From: RUG11462 sp045649405 | GTDB taxonomy: Bacteria; Bacillota; Clostridia; Oscillospirales; Acutalibacteraceae | Reading direction: 5' to 3' | NCBI GenBank assembly: GCA_045649405.1 | Contig: JAZRPW010000049.1 | Span: forward strand, 1-37,239 | Length of the DNA stretch: 37,239 nucleotides | Shown here: in pieces, positions 22,403 through 29,539 of the stretch | Layout of the letters: each line of letters begins with the position of its first letter | Numbering within the stretch: position 1 is the first letter of the stretch | Made by a program: the position numbers and the translations under genes | Notes under the pieces: generated by a model | What the model was told of the DNA's origin: nothing | Database searches by the model: none | What the model saw: only the letters and a program-made list of their open reading frames with translations

Positions 22403-23254
22403 TTAAACGCCTGAATAGGCAGAAAAACCACCGTCAACAGGTAAAACAACACCAGTAATAAAACCAGCAGCATTTTCATCAACTAAGAATAACAAGCTTC
22501 CTTCTAATTCATTGCTTTCGCCAAATCTACCCATAGGTGTTGCTGCTAAGATTTTTTCAGTTCTAGCAGTTGGTGTGCCGTCATCATTCCACAAAAGTTT
22601 TGCATTTTGTTTTGTTGAGAAAAATCCAGGAGCAATTGCATTTACTCTAATACCAACTTTTGAAAAATGAACTGCAAGCCATTGTGTGAAGTTTGAAATT
22701 GCAGCTTTTGCACCAGAATAAGCTGGAATTTTGGTTAAAGGTGTGTAAGCATTCATTGAAGAAATGTTTAAAATTGTACAACCTTTTCTTCCAATCATTT
22801 GTTTAGCAAAAACCTGTGTTGGAATAAGTGTGCCCAAAAAGTTTAAATTGAATACAAAACCAACGCCAGAAGCGTCAAGGTCAAAGAAACTTTTTGTTTC
22901 TGCATCAATGTCGCCGATTTCAAAATATTCTTTATCAGTTGTTGCTTTTGGATTGTTTCCGCCAGCACCATTAACAAGTATATCACATTTGCCGAAATCT
23001 TCAAGTACTTTTTTAGCAACATTTTCACAAATTTCTTTGTCTAATACATTGCAAGAATAAGCCTTTGCAACGCCACCTTCTGCAATGATTTCTTGAGCAA
23101 ATTCATTTGCAGCTTCTTCATTTAAATCAAGCAAAGCAACTTTAGCGCCAGCACGTGCTAATACTTTTGCAAAATTACTGCAAAGTACACCACCAGCACC
23201 GGTTACAACTGCGATTTTTCCGGTTAAATCAGTAGATAATACGTTTTTAATCAT
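22403..23254 (-). CDS. uxuB: SDR-type D-mannonate oxidoreductase (fructuronate reductase)
   Basis: A short-chain dehydrogenase/reductase of 283 residues. It has the NAD(P)-binding 'VVTGAGGVLCSNFAKVLA' at ~16-33, 'NGAGG', a catalytic Ser in 'ILNISSMNAYTP' and Y179-x3-K183 in 'AYSGAK'. The inserted segment after 'NGAGGNNPKATT' and the operon position just after uxuA point to D-fructuronate/D-mannonate interconversion. B. subtilis UxuB is likewise an SDR protein, unlike the long-chain E. coli enzyme. Substrate assignment is by context; another hexuronate-pathway keto acid is possible. Confidence 0.88.
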   Translation of the reverse strand: MIKNVLSTDLTGKIAVVTGAGGVLCSNFAKVLARAGAKVALLDLNEEAANEFAQEIIAEGGVAKAYSCNVLDKEICENVAKKVLEDFGKCDILVNGAGGNNPKATTDKEYFEIGDIDAETKSFFDLDASGVGFVFNLNFLGTLIPTQVFAKQMIGRKGCTILNISSMNAYTPLTKIPAYSGAKAAISNFTQWLAVHFSKVGIRVNAIAPGFFSTKQNAKLLWNDDGTPTARTEKILAATPMGRFGESNELEGSLLFLVDENAAGFITGVVLPVDGGFSAYSGV

Positions 23255-23264
23255 TATTTTTCTC

Positions 23265-24314
23265 CTATTTCATTTTTTCACAAGCTTCAAATAAGCCGTT
23301 AATATAAGTAGCACCTAAAGCTCTGTCAAACAAGCCATAACCTGGTTTACCAGTTTCGCCCCAAATCATTCTGCCATGGTCTGGTCTTACATAGCCATCA
23401 TAGTCATTGTCAACAAGTGTTTTAACAATCTTAAAAATGTCTAATGAACCACAATCAGAAAGATGCGCTCTTTCTTCAAATGAACCATCTTCCATAATTT
23501 TAACATTTCTGATATGCATAAATGCAATTCTTTTCATTTTTGCATATTTATCTATCATTTTTGGAATGTCGTTAGATGTTGCACATCCAAGACTTCCTGT
23601 ACAAAGACAAAGACAGTTAGCAGGGGAGTCAACGAGTGATAAAAATCTATCTAAGTTTTTCTCACAGGTAATAATTCTTGGCAAACCAAAAATAGGATAT
23701 GGTGGGTCATCAGGATGAATTGCCATTTTAACGCCACATTCTTCGGCAACTGGAATAACTTTTTTCAAGAACTTTTCAAGGTTTTTCCACAAGCCTTCTT
23801 CGCCAATTTCACCATAAGCATTAATAAGTTCTCTAACTTCTTCTTGTGTATAACTTGAATCCCAACCAGGAAGGTGAATGTCATCTTTAAGTGGGTCGAG
23901 ACCTTTCATTTGGTCCCAATACATTACCAAACTTGTAGAACCGTCTGGTGCTTTTTTGTCAAGTTGTGTTCTTGTCCAGTCAAAAACCGGCATAAAATTA
24001 TAAGTAACACATTTAACACCAAATTTTGCACATCTTCTAATGTTTTCGCAATAAACATCTAAAAGTTTATCAACATCTCCACGACCAAGTTTTATATCTT
24101 CATGAACAGGTATAGATTCAACAACATCAAAAATTAAATTGTGTTTTTCGCATTGTTCTTTCATTTTTTCAAGCGATGTTTCAGGCCAAACTTCACCAGG
24201 TTTTACATCGTATACAGCAGAAACAATTGATTTCATTCCTGGGATTTGTGAAATGTATTCAAGTGAAATTGGGTCGGTGTCGCCGTACCATCTAAAAGAC
24301 ATTTTCATATTCAT
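23265..24314 (-). CDS. uxuA: D-mannonate dehydratase
   Basis: A TIM-barrel-like, metal-dependent dehydratase of 349 residues converting D-mannonate to KDG. Recognisable family segments are 'FRWYGDTDPISL' at the N-terminus, 'YNFMPVFDWTRTQL', 'MAIHPDDPPYPIFGLPRI', 'FMHIRNV' and 'YVRPDHGRMIWGE', which include the expected His/Asp/Cys metal-site neighbourhood. The first ATG is used: GGAGG (24328-24324) is 9 bases upstream, while the two further in-frame ATGs in 'MNMKM' are worse placed. It lies four bases after uxaC. Confidence 0.97.
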   Translation of the reverse strand: MNMKMSFRWYGDTDPISLEYISQIPGMKSIVSAVYDVKPGEVWPETSLEKMKEQCEKHNLIFDVVESIPVHEDIKLGRGDVDKLLDVYCENIRRCAKFGVKCVTYNFMPVFDWTRTQLDKKAPDGSTSLVMYWDQMKGLDPLKDDIHLPGWDSSYTQEEVRELINAYGEIGEEGLWKNLEKFLKKVIPVAEECGVKMAIHPDDPPYPIFGLPRIITCEKNLDRFLSLVDSPANCLCLCTGSLGCATSNDIPKMIDKYAKMKRIAFMHIRNVKIMEDGSFEERAHLSDCGSLDIFKIVKTLVDNDYDGYVRPDHGRMIWGETGKPGYGLFDRALGATYINGLFEACEKMK

Positions 24315-24318
24315 TTAA

Positions 24319-25725
24319 TTAGTCCTCCAAACCAAAATATTTTTTTGCATTGTTATAACAAATTCCGCAAACAAGTTCTTTTAAGGTGTTTTCATCGTTT
24401 GGATATTCTCCGTTTTCAACCCATTTGCCAATTAACTCACAAAGAATTCTTCTAAAATACTCGTGTCTAGTGTAACTTAAGAAACTTCTTGAGTCGGTAA
24501 GCATTCCTACGAAGTTACCAAGTAAACTTAAGTTAGCTAAACTTATCATTTGGTCTTTCATACCTTGTTTGTTATCGTTAAACCACCAAGCACTGCCGTG
24601 TTGGATTTTGCCGGCAATTTCAGTTCCTTGAAAAGCACCGATAATCGTATCCAAGAATGTGTTGTCAGTACTATCTAAACTATAAAGAATAGTTTTTGGT
24701 AAGGAATTGTCTTCGTATAAAGAATTGAGGATAGAAGATATTGCTTTAGAACCGTTATTTGGACCAATACAGTCAAAGCCTGTATCAGGACCTAAAGTTT
24801 TAAACATCTTTGAATTTGGGTTTCTAAGGCAATTATAATGAATTTGCATTGCCCAACCAAGTCGATAATATTTTTTTGCACAGAACAATAAAAGATTGGT
24901 TTTAAACATTTCTATTTCATCAAGTGTTAAACATTTGCCTTTACTTGCTTTTTTAAAGATTTTATTAACTGTTTTTTCATCTGTTTCTTTATAAAAAGCG
25001 TAGTCAAGACCGTGGTCACTTGCTTTACATCCCATTTCATTAAAGAAGAAAATTCTTTTTTCTAATGCTAATTTAAGGTCTGAAAGGGAATTGATTTTTG
25101 TTTCACTAATCATTGCAAGTTGATTGATGTATTCTAACCAACCATCTTTTTCAATGTTTAATGCCTTGTCCGGTCTAAAAGATGGAGCAACTGTTGTTTG
25201 AAAAGTGTCATCGTCTTTGAGTTTTTTGTGCCATTCTAATGAATCTACTGGGTCATCAGTAGTTCCAATAAATTCAACATTGCTGTTTTTGATTATGTTT
25301 CTTACAGAAAGTTCTTCGCTTTTTAATTTTTCTAAAGTTAAATCCCAAACTTCTTGCGCAGTTTCTCCGTTTAAGATGCCATTATAACCAAAATATTTTT
25401 TCAATTCTAAATGACACCAGTGATACATAGGGTTACCAATTGCTTTTGGTAGACATTCAGCGAATTTTTGGAATTTCTCTCTGTCGGTTGCGTTTCCTGT
25501 GATGTATTTTTCATCAACACCATTTGAACGCATTATTCTCCATTTGTAATGGTCACCGCCAAGCCAAATTTGAGTGATGTTTTCAAATTTTTGGTTTTCA
25601 TAAATCTCTTTTGGGTTTACGTGGCAGTGATAATCAATGATTTTGCAGTTTGCCGCATAATTGTGATAGAGATTTTTTGCAGTATCAGTAGATAGCAAAA
25701 AATCTTCGTTCATAAATTCTTTCAT
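24319..25725 (-). CDS. uxaC: Glucuronate (uronate) isomerase
   Basis: First intracellular step of the pathway: D-glucuronate to D-fructuronate, and galacturonate to tagaturonate. The 468-residue protein, of usual family length, is an amidohydrolase-fold enzyme with HxH metal ligands in 'IDYHCHVNPKEI'. It also has 'WLGGDHYKWR', 'GTTDDP', 'QIHYNCLRN', 'FDCIGP' and 'DSRSFLSYTRHEYFRRIL' at the C-terminus. AAAGGAG precedes the ATG. It heads the uxaC-uxuA-uxuB-kdgA-kdgK operon. No uxaA or uxaB (galacturonate branch) is present, so glucuronate is the likely substrate. Confidence 0.97.
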   Translation of the reverse strand: MKEFMNEDFLLSTDTAKNLYHNYAANCKIIDYHCHVNPKEIYENQKFENITQIWLGGDHYKWRIMRSNGVDEKYITGNATDREKFQKFAECLPKAIGNPMYHWCHLELKKYFGYNGILNGETAQEVWDLTLEKLKSEELSVRNIIKNSNVEFIGTTDDPVDSLEWHKKLKDDDTFQTTVAPSFRPDKALNIEKDGWLEYINQLAMISETKINSLSDLKLALEKRIFFFNEMGCKASDHGLDYAFYKETDEKTVNKIFKKASKGKCLTLDEIEMFKTNLLLFCAKKYYRLGWAMQIHYNCLRNPNSKMFKTLGPDTGFDCIGPNNGSKAISSILNSLYEDNSLPKTILYSLDSTDNTFLDTIIGAFQGTEIAGKIQHGSAWWFNDNKQGMKDQMISLANLSLLGNFVGMLTDSRSFLSYTRHEYFRRILCELIGKWVENGEYPNDENTLKELVCGICYNNAKKYFGLED

Positions 25726-25752
25726 TTTAAAACTCCTTTGGTTGTTATTGAA

Positions 25753-25781
25753 ATTATAACATATATAAATACAATATAAAT
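25753..25781 (-). promoter_or_regulatory. Predicted promoter of the uxaC operon
   Basis: TATAAT (25758-25753) with an extended -10 TGT. The -35 region is poor (ATTTAT at 17 bp or TTTATA at 16 bp), as is common for activator-dependent promoters. A direct repeat lies at its upstream edge. Confidence 0.55.
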
Positions 25782-25814
25782 TGTGAAAATTGCTTGAAAC
25801 ATTGTAAAACTTGT
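25780..25814. promoter_or_regulatory. AraC-type operator candidate between uxaC and its regulator
   Basis: ATTGTGAAAATTGC (25780-25793) and ATTGTAAAACTTGT (25801-25814) match at 11 of 14 positions and are offset by exactly 21 bp. One copy abuts the weak -35 of uxaC; the other lies between the -35 and -10 of the araC-type gene. That arrangement fits activation of uxaC with autorepression. Confidence 0.5.
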
Positions 25815-25822
25815 GGTATATT
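25794..25822 (+). promoter_or_regulatory. Predicted promoter of the AraC-type regulator next to uxaC
   Basis: TTGAAA (25794-25799), a 17-bp spacer and TATATT (25817-25822), about 18 bp before the GTG start. Confidence 0.65.
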
Positions 25823-25840
25823 AAATGAAGAGGTGATATT

Positions 25841-26707
25841 GTGAAAGGAAAGTCACAAAGTTTTGAAAAAAGACAGGTAATGAAAAACGATAAATATGAA
25901 GTTTTTCATTATAAAGAACCAAAAGCAACTAAGGTTGAAGTTCATGACCACGACTTTTATGAAATATATTTTTTATTAAATGGAGATGTTTCATATTGGG
26001 TAGAAGGTAAAACATATAATTTGGAACTTGGTGATGTTTTGCTTATAAACCCTGCAGTATTGCATAGACCAATTTACTCAGAAAAATCAAAAGTATATGA
26101 TAGAATTGTTTTGTGGATTAACAAAAAATATCTTGATGAAAAATTTTGGTGTTTATCTGAATGTTTTAGAAAAGCAAGTGAGTCCAAGAATTACCTTATT
26201 AAATTTAATAATAAATTCGAGTTGTCAGAAATTACAACCAAATTTGCAAAACTTTTGAACGAGTATTATGATACTAACTTTGCAAATGATATTTACGCCG
26301 AAACTTTGTTTTTGCAAATTATGATTGAATTAAATAGAATCTTTGATTTTGAAAAAAACAAAATAGATAATGTTGTAAAAAAATCAAATCTAATTTCACA
26401 TATAATTGAATTCATTGATGAAAATTATAAAGAAAATATAACACTTGAATTTTTGGCAGAAAAATATTATTTGAGTAAATATCACATTTCTCATGAGTTT
26501 AGCAAGGAAGTTGGTATTAGCTTGCATAGTTATATTGTATTAAAAAGATTGACCGTTGCAAAACAAATGATTTTAGAAGGGAATAATGCTAATGAAATTT
26601 GTTTTGAATGCGGTTTTAATGACTATGCCAACTTTTATCGTGCTTTTAAAAACGAATATGGAATTAGCCCACGTCAGCTAAAGAATAATTATTTAGAATC
26701 TCTGTAA
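25841..26707 (+). CDS. AraC family regulator, probable activator of the hexuronate operon
   Basis: A 288-residue regulator. The N-terminal cupin has 'VEVHDHDFYEIYFLLNGDVSYWVEGKTYNLELGDVLLINP', a textbook AraC sugar-binding start with His and Glu ligands. The C-terminal double HTH has 'ITLEFLAEKYYLSKYHISHEFSKEVG' and 'ICFECGFNDYANFYRAFKNEYGISPRQ'. GTG at 25841 is chosen because GAGGTGAT lies upstream; an in-frame ATG at codon 14 lacks a comparable site. It is divergent from uxaC with a paired direct repeat between, so control by glucuronate or a pathway intermediate is the likely role (inference). Its last 19 bases overlap the end of the convergent second AraC-type gene. Confidence 0.92.
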   Translation: MKGKSQSFEKRQVMKNDKYEVFHYKEPKATKVEVHDHDFYEIYFLLNGDVSYWVEGKTYNLELGDVLLINPAVLHRPIYSEKSKVYDRIVLWINKKYLDEKFWCLSECFRKASESKNYLIKFNNKFELSEITTKFAKLLNEYYDTNFANDIYAETLFLQIMIELNRIFDFEKNKIDNVVKKSNLISHIIEFIDENYKENITLEFLAEKYYLSKYHISHEFSKEVGISLHSYIVLKRLTVAKQMILEGNNANEICFECGFNDYANFYRAFKNEYGISPRQLKNNYLESL

Positions 26708-27903
26708 ACTTTTGGAGTCATACCTGTATATTTCTTAAAACTTTTTGAGAAATATTGAAAATCAGGAATGCCACAATGTTGAGCAATTGTTTGAATTTGC
26801 AAATTTGATGTTTTAAGCAACCTCTTTGCGCAATCAATTCTTTTGCTTGTAACATAATCAGTTAATGTTTTTCCTGTTTCTTTTTTGAAAATAGCAGAAA
26901 GATAACCAGCACTAATGTTTTGGATTTTTGCAAGCGCACTAAGTGTTAAGTCTGCAGTTAAATCAGAATCAATGCAGATTATTGCTTTTTGCACTGGAAT
27001 TGAATAGTTTTTCATTGAATGTTTGTTTACTAATTGACAATAAACTTTAAACATTTCAACCATTAAACCGTGAACAGCATAAAGAGAAGTTTGGGTTTCA
27101 ATTTTCTTAGCAAAGTTAGAAGAGGTGTCATCTAAATATACTGGATGAACGCCACCGTTTTCCGCAGCTTTTCTCAATAATGTGTTCATTACAATACAAT
27201 AATTTTTTACATTTCTAACTGGGTCTGAAAGTCTAATTTCAAATGAAAATTTAGATATTCCAGATAAAATCAATTCGGCTTTATGCTCTTGACCTAATGC
27301 AACTGCTTGCATTAGGTCATTTTCAAATGAATATCTTGCTTCCATGATTTGCATTTTTATTAAATTGTTATTATCGTCAGAATCGTTAGAAGAAGTAAAA
27401 CTTGGTTCAAAACTTTCACTTCTATTTAAATCAATTGCAGAATATGAATTTTTACCAAAAATGGTTTCGGTAAAAGTATCAATCACTGAAAAGACAAAAC
27501 TATCTACATCAATGTGTGGAAGGTTGTTATAATAAAGTTCAAGCTGTTTAATATCGTTTTGATTAAGTCCGCACTTTTCAGCCCATTCTAAAATTTGTTC
27601 TCTTGTAACTTCTTCGCAAAGGAACGGACCAATACAAAAGATTGACCTTTCATCTGTGTGAGGTAGCAACATATATAGGAAGTTACATTTGTACTCATCT
27701 TTGAATTTGTAAACAGTATTTTTTTCTGCTTTATCAAAATAATTAACAAATGTATCAAGATATTGCGTCTTTTTACCAAACATCGCTCTAAGACCGATAT
27801 CAATTTTACTGTCTATAATATTGTTTTTGGTAATTATTAAAGATTGAATATTACATTTTTTAAGAAAATTTTGTGTGAATTTTATTTCTGAGTGAAATAA
27901 CAT
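26689..27903 (-). CDS. AraC family regulator with a long N-terminal sensor region
   Basis: A 404-residue regulator. The C-terminal ~100 residues are a clear AraC double HTH: 'LTLSALAKIQNISAGYLSAIFKKETGKTL' and 'IQTIAQHCGIPDFQYFSKSFKKYTGMTPK'. The ~290-residue N-terminus is not a cupin. It looks alpha/beta with a helical middle containing 'DPVRNVKNYCIVMNTLLRKAAENGGV', a segment I associate with a separate subgroup of Firmicute AraC regulators. There are no membrane helices. ATG at 27903 has GCGAGGTG upstream. It is divergent from the symporter-GH2 operon and convergent, with a 19-base overlap, with the other AraC gene. Regulation of the symporter and glycosidase is likely but unproven. Confidence 0.9.
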   Translation of the reverse strand: MLFHSEIKFTQNFLKKCNIQSLIITKNNIIDSKIDIGLRAMFGKKTQYLDTFVNYFDKAEKNTVYKFKDEYKCNFLYMLLPHTDERSIFCIGPFLCEEVTREQILEWAEKCGLNQNDIKQLELYYNNLPHIDVDSFVFSVIDTFTETIFGKNSYSAIDLNRSESFEPSFTSSNDSDDNNNLIKMQIMEARYSFENDLMQAVALGQEHKAELILSGISKFSFEIRLSDPVRNVKNYCIVMNTLLRKAAENGGVHPVYLDDTSSNFAKKIETQTSLYAVHGLMVEMFKVYCQLVNKHSMKNYSIPVQKAIICIDSDLTADLTLSALAKIQNISAGYLSAIFKKETGKTLTDYVTSKRIDCAKRLLKTSNLQIQTIAQHCGIPDFQYFSKSFKKYTGMTPKVYRDSK

Positions 27904-27967
27904 ACATCGACACCTCGCAAATTGGATTTATTGTTAAAAATAGATAAAAATATCGATTTCATTTTAT

Positions 27968-27996
27968 ATTATAATACATAATTTTCACAAAATCAA
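27968..27996 (-). promoter_or_regulatory. Predicted promoter of the 404-residue AraC-type regulator
   Basis: TTGATT (27996-27991), a 17-bp spacer and TATAAT (27973-27968), followed by a ~60-nt leader. Confidence 0.55.
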
Positions 27997-28039
27997 CAGA
28001 AAATATAAAAAAATTACAAAAAACCGTTAAAATTCTACT

Positions 28040-28067
28040 TTGAAATTAAATTGGTTTTATATATAAT
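28040..28067 (+). promoter_or_regulatory. Predicted promoter of the symporter-GH2 operon
   Basis: TTGAAA (28040-28045), a 16-bp spacer and TATAAT (28062-28067). Transcription should start near 28074, just before a long palindrome. Confidence 0.65.
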
Positions 28068-28076
28068 AAAATTAGC

Positions 28077-28096
28077 GTTTAATACAACGATTAAAC
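28077..28096. promoter_or_regulatory. 20-bp palindrome just downstream of the symporter promoter (operator candidate)
   Basis: GTTTAAT (28077-28083) and ATTAAAC (28090-28096) form a perfect 7-bp inverted repeat around ACAACG. Its position at about +3 to +22 is where a repressor would block transcription. The symmetry suggests a dimeric repressor (LacI or GntR type) rather than an AraC protein. Confidence 0.5.
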
Positions 28097-28121
28097 CACA
28101 TATGAAAGGAACTGAAAAATA

Positions 28122-29522
28122 ATGAAAAACAACACAATCCGTCCTTTTGGTTTTAGGGACAAACTTGGCTACATGTTTGGAGATTTTGGTAATGATTTTA
28201 CCTTTATTCTCTCAACAATGATTCTTATGAAATTTTATACAGATGTTATGGGCGTTAGTGCTGCAATTGTTGGTACTTTAATGATGGTTGCACGTTTTGT
28301 TGATGCTGTTACTGATGTTGCAATGGGTAGAATTTGTGACAGAAGTAAAGGTACAAAAGCAGGCAAATTTAAACCATGGTTGCTTAGAATGTGCGGTCCG
28401 GTTGCTTTGGCTTCATTCTTGATTTATCAAAGTTCACTTGCTGGTATGTCTATGACATTTAAAGTTGTTTATATGTTTGTTACATACATTCTTTGGGGTT
28501 CGATTTTCTATACATCTATTAATATTCCTTACGGTTCAATGGCTTCAGCAATTTCTGCAGAACCTGGTGACAGACAATCATTGTCAACATTTAGAACAAT
28601 GGGTGGTATGCTTGCAGGCATGGTAATCGGTATTGGTTTGCCATTGATTGCTTATGATTCAAATAATAAACTTGTTGGTAGCAAGGTAACTATCGCTGCA
28701 GGTATTTTCTCAGTTCTTGCTATCGTTTCTTACTTGCTTTGCTATAATCTTTGTACTGAACGTGTTCGCCCAGAATCACAACCAGATGAATTACAAAAGA
28801 ATTCAGTTGGTACAATGCTTGTTAATGCATTTAAAAACAGAGCATTGATTTCTATTATCGTTGCTTCAGTTGTTATGCTTTTGGCTCAACTTACAATGCA
28901 AAACATGGCTGCTTACATCTTCCCAGATTATTATAAAGCAGCTTCTGTACAATCAATTTCAACTGTTATGATGATGTTTGGTATGATTATTGCAGCAGTT
29001 ATTGCTAAACCACTTGCTTCTAAATTTGGTAAAGCAGAAGTTTCAATCGTTTCAAACTTGTTTGCTGGTGTAATGTGCGTTATTACATTTTTAATTAGAC
29101 CAGCTAACGTTTGGGTGTTTGTTGGTTTACAGGCATTACAATGGTTAGGTTTAGGTATCTTCTCAATGGTTTCTTGGGCACTTATTACAGATGTTATTGA
29201 CTACTCAGAAATTAAAAATGGTGTTCGTGAAGACGGTTCAGTTTATGCACTTTACTCTTTTGCAAGAAAATTAGGTCAAGCATTAGCAGCAGGTCTTGCT
29301 GGTTGGTTGTTAAGCTGGATTGGTTATGATGCAGCTGTAATTTCTAAAGGTGGCGAATCTGCACAAACTATTCTTGATGGTATTTTCAACATTTCAACAC
29401 TCATTCCAGCAATTGGTTTCATTGCACTTGGCCTTGTTCTTTGGTTCTGGTATCCATTGCATAAAAAACAAGTTGATGCAAACGTTGCAGCATTGAAAGC
29501 AAAACACGAACAAGCAGAATAA
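28122..29522 (+). CDS. GPH-family glycoside/hexuronide:cation symporter
   Basis: A 466-residue membrane transporter of the glycoside-pentoside-hexuronide (GPH) branch of the MFS, with about 12 hydrophobic segments. Family signatures are the N-terminal 'KLGYMFGDFGNDFTF', 'RFVDAVTDVAMGRICDRSKGTKAGKFKPWLL' (loop 2-3) and 'IPYGSMASAISAEPGDRQSLSTFR'. It imports a sugar glycoside with Na+ or H+. Placed directly before a GH2 glycosidase and beside the hexuronate operon, it resembles the uidB-uidA arrangement, so a beta-glucuronide is the leading guess. AAAGGA precedes the ATG. The lysine/glutamate tail is unremarkable. Confidence 0.92.
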   Translation: MKNNTIRPFGFRDKLGYMFGDFGNDFTFILSTMILMKFYTDVMGVSAAIVGTLMMVARFVDAVTDVAMGRICDRSKGTKAGKFKPWLLRMCGPVALASFLIYQSSLAGMSMTFKVVYMFVTYILWGSIFYTSINIPYGSMASAISAEPGDRQSLSTFRTMGGMLAGMVIGIGLPLIAYDSNNKLVGSKVTIAAGIFSVLAIVSYLLCYNLCTERVRPESQPDELQKNSVGTMLVNAFKNRALISIIVASVVMLLAQLTMQNMAAYIFPDYYKAASVQSISTVMMMFGMIIAAVIAKPLASKFGKAEVSIVSNLFAGVMCVITFLIRPANVWVFVGLQALQWLGLGIFSMVSWALITDVIDYSEIKNGVREDGSVYALYSFARKLGQALAAGLAGWLLSWIGYDAAVISKGGESAQTILDGIFNISTLIPAIGFIALGLVLWFWYPLHKKQVDANVAALKAKHEQAE

Positions 29523-29539
29523 ACTCGGAGGAAAAGAAA

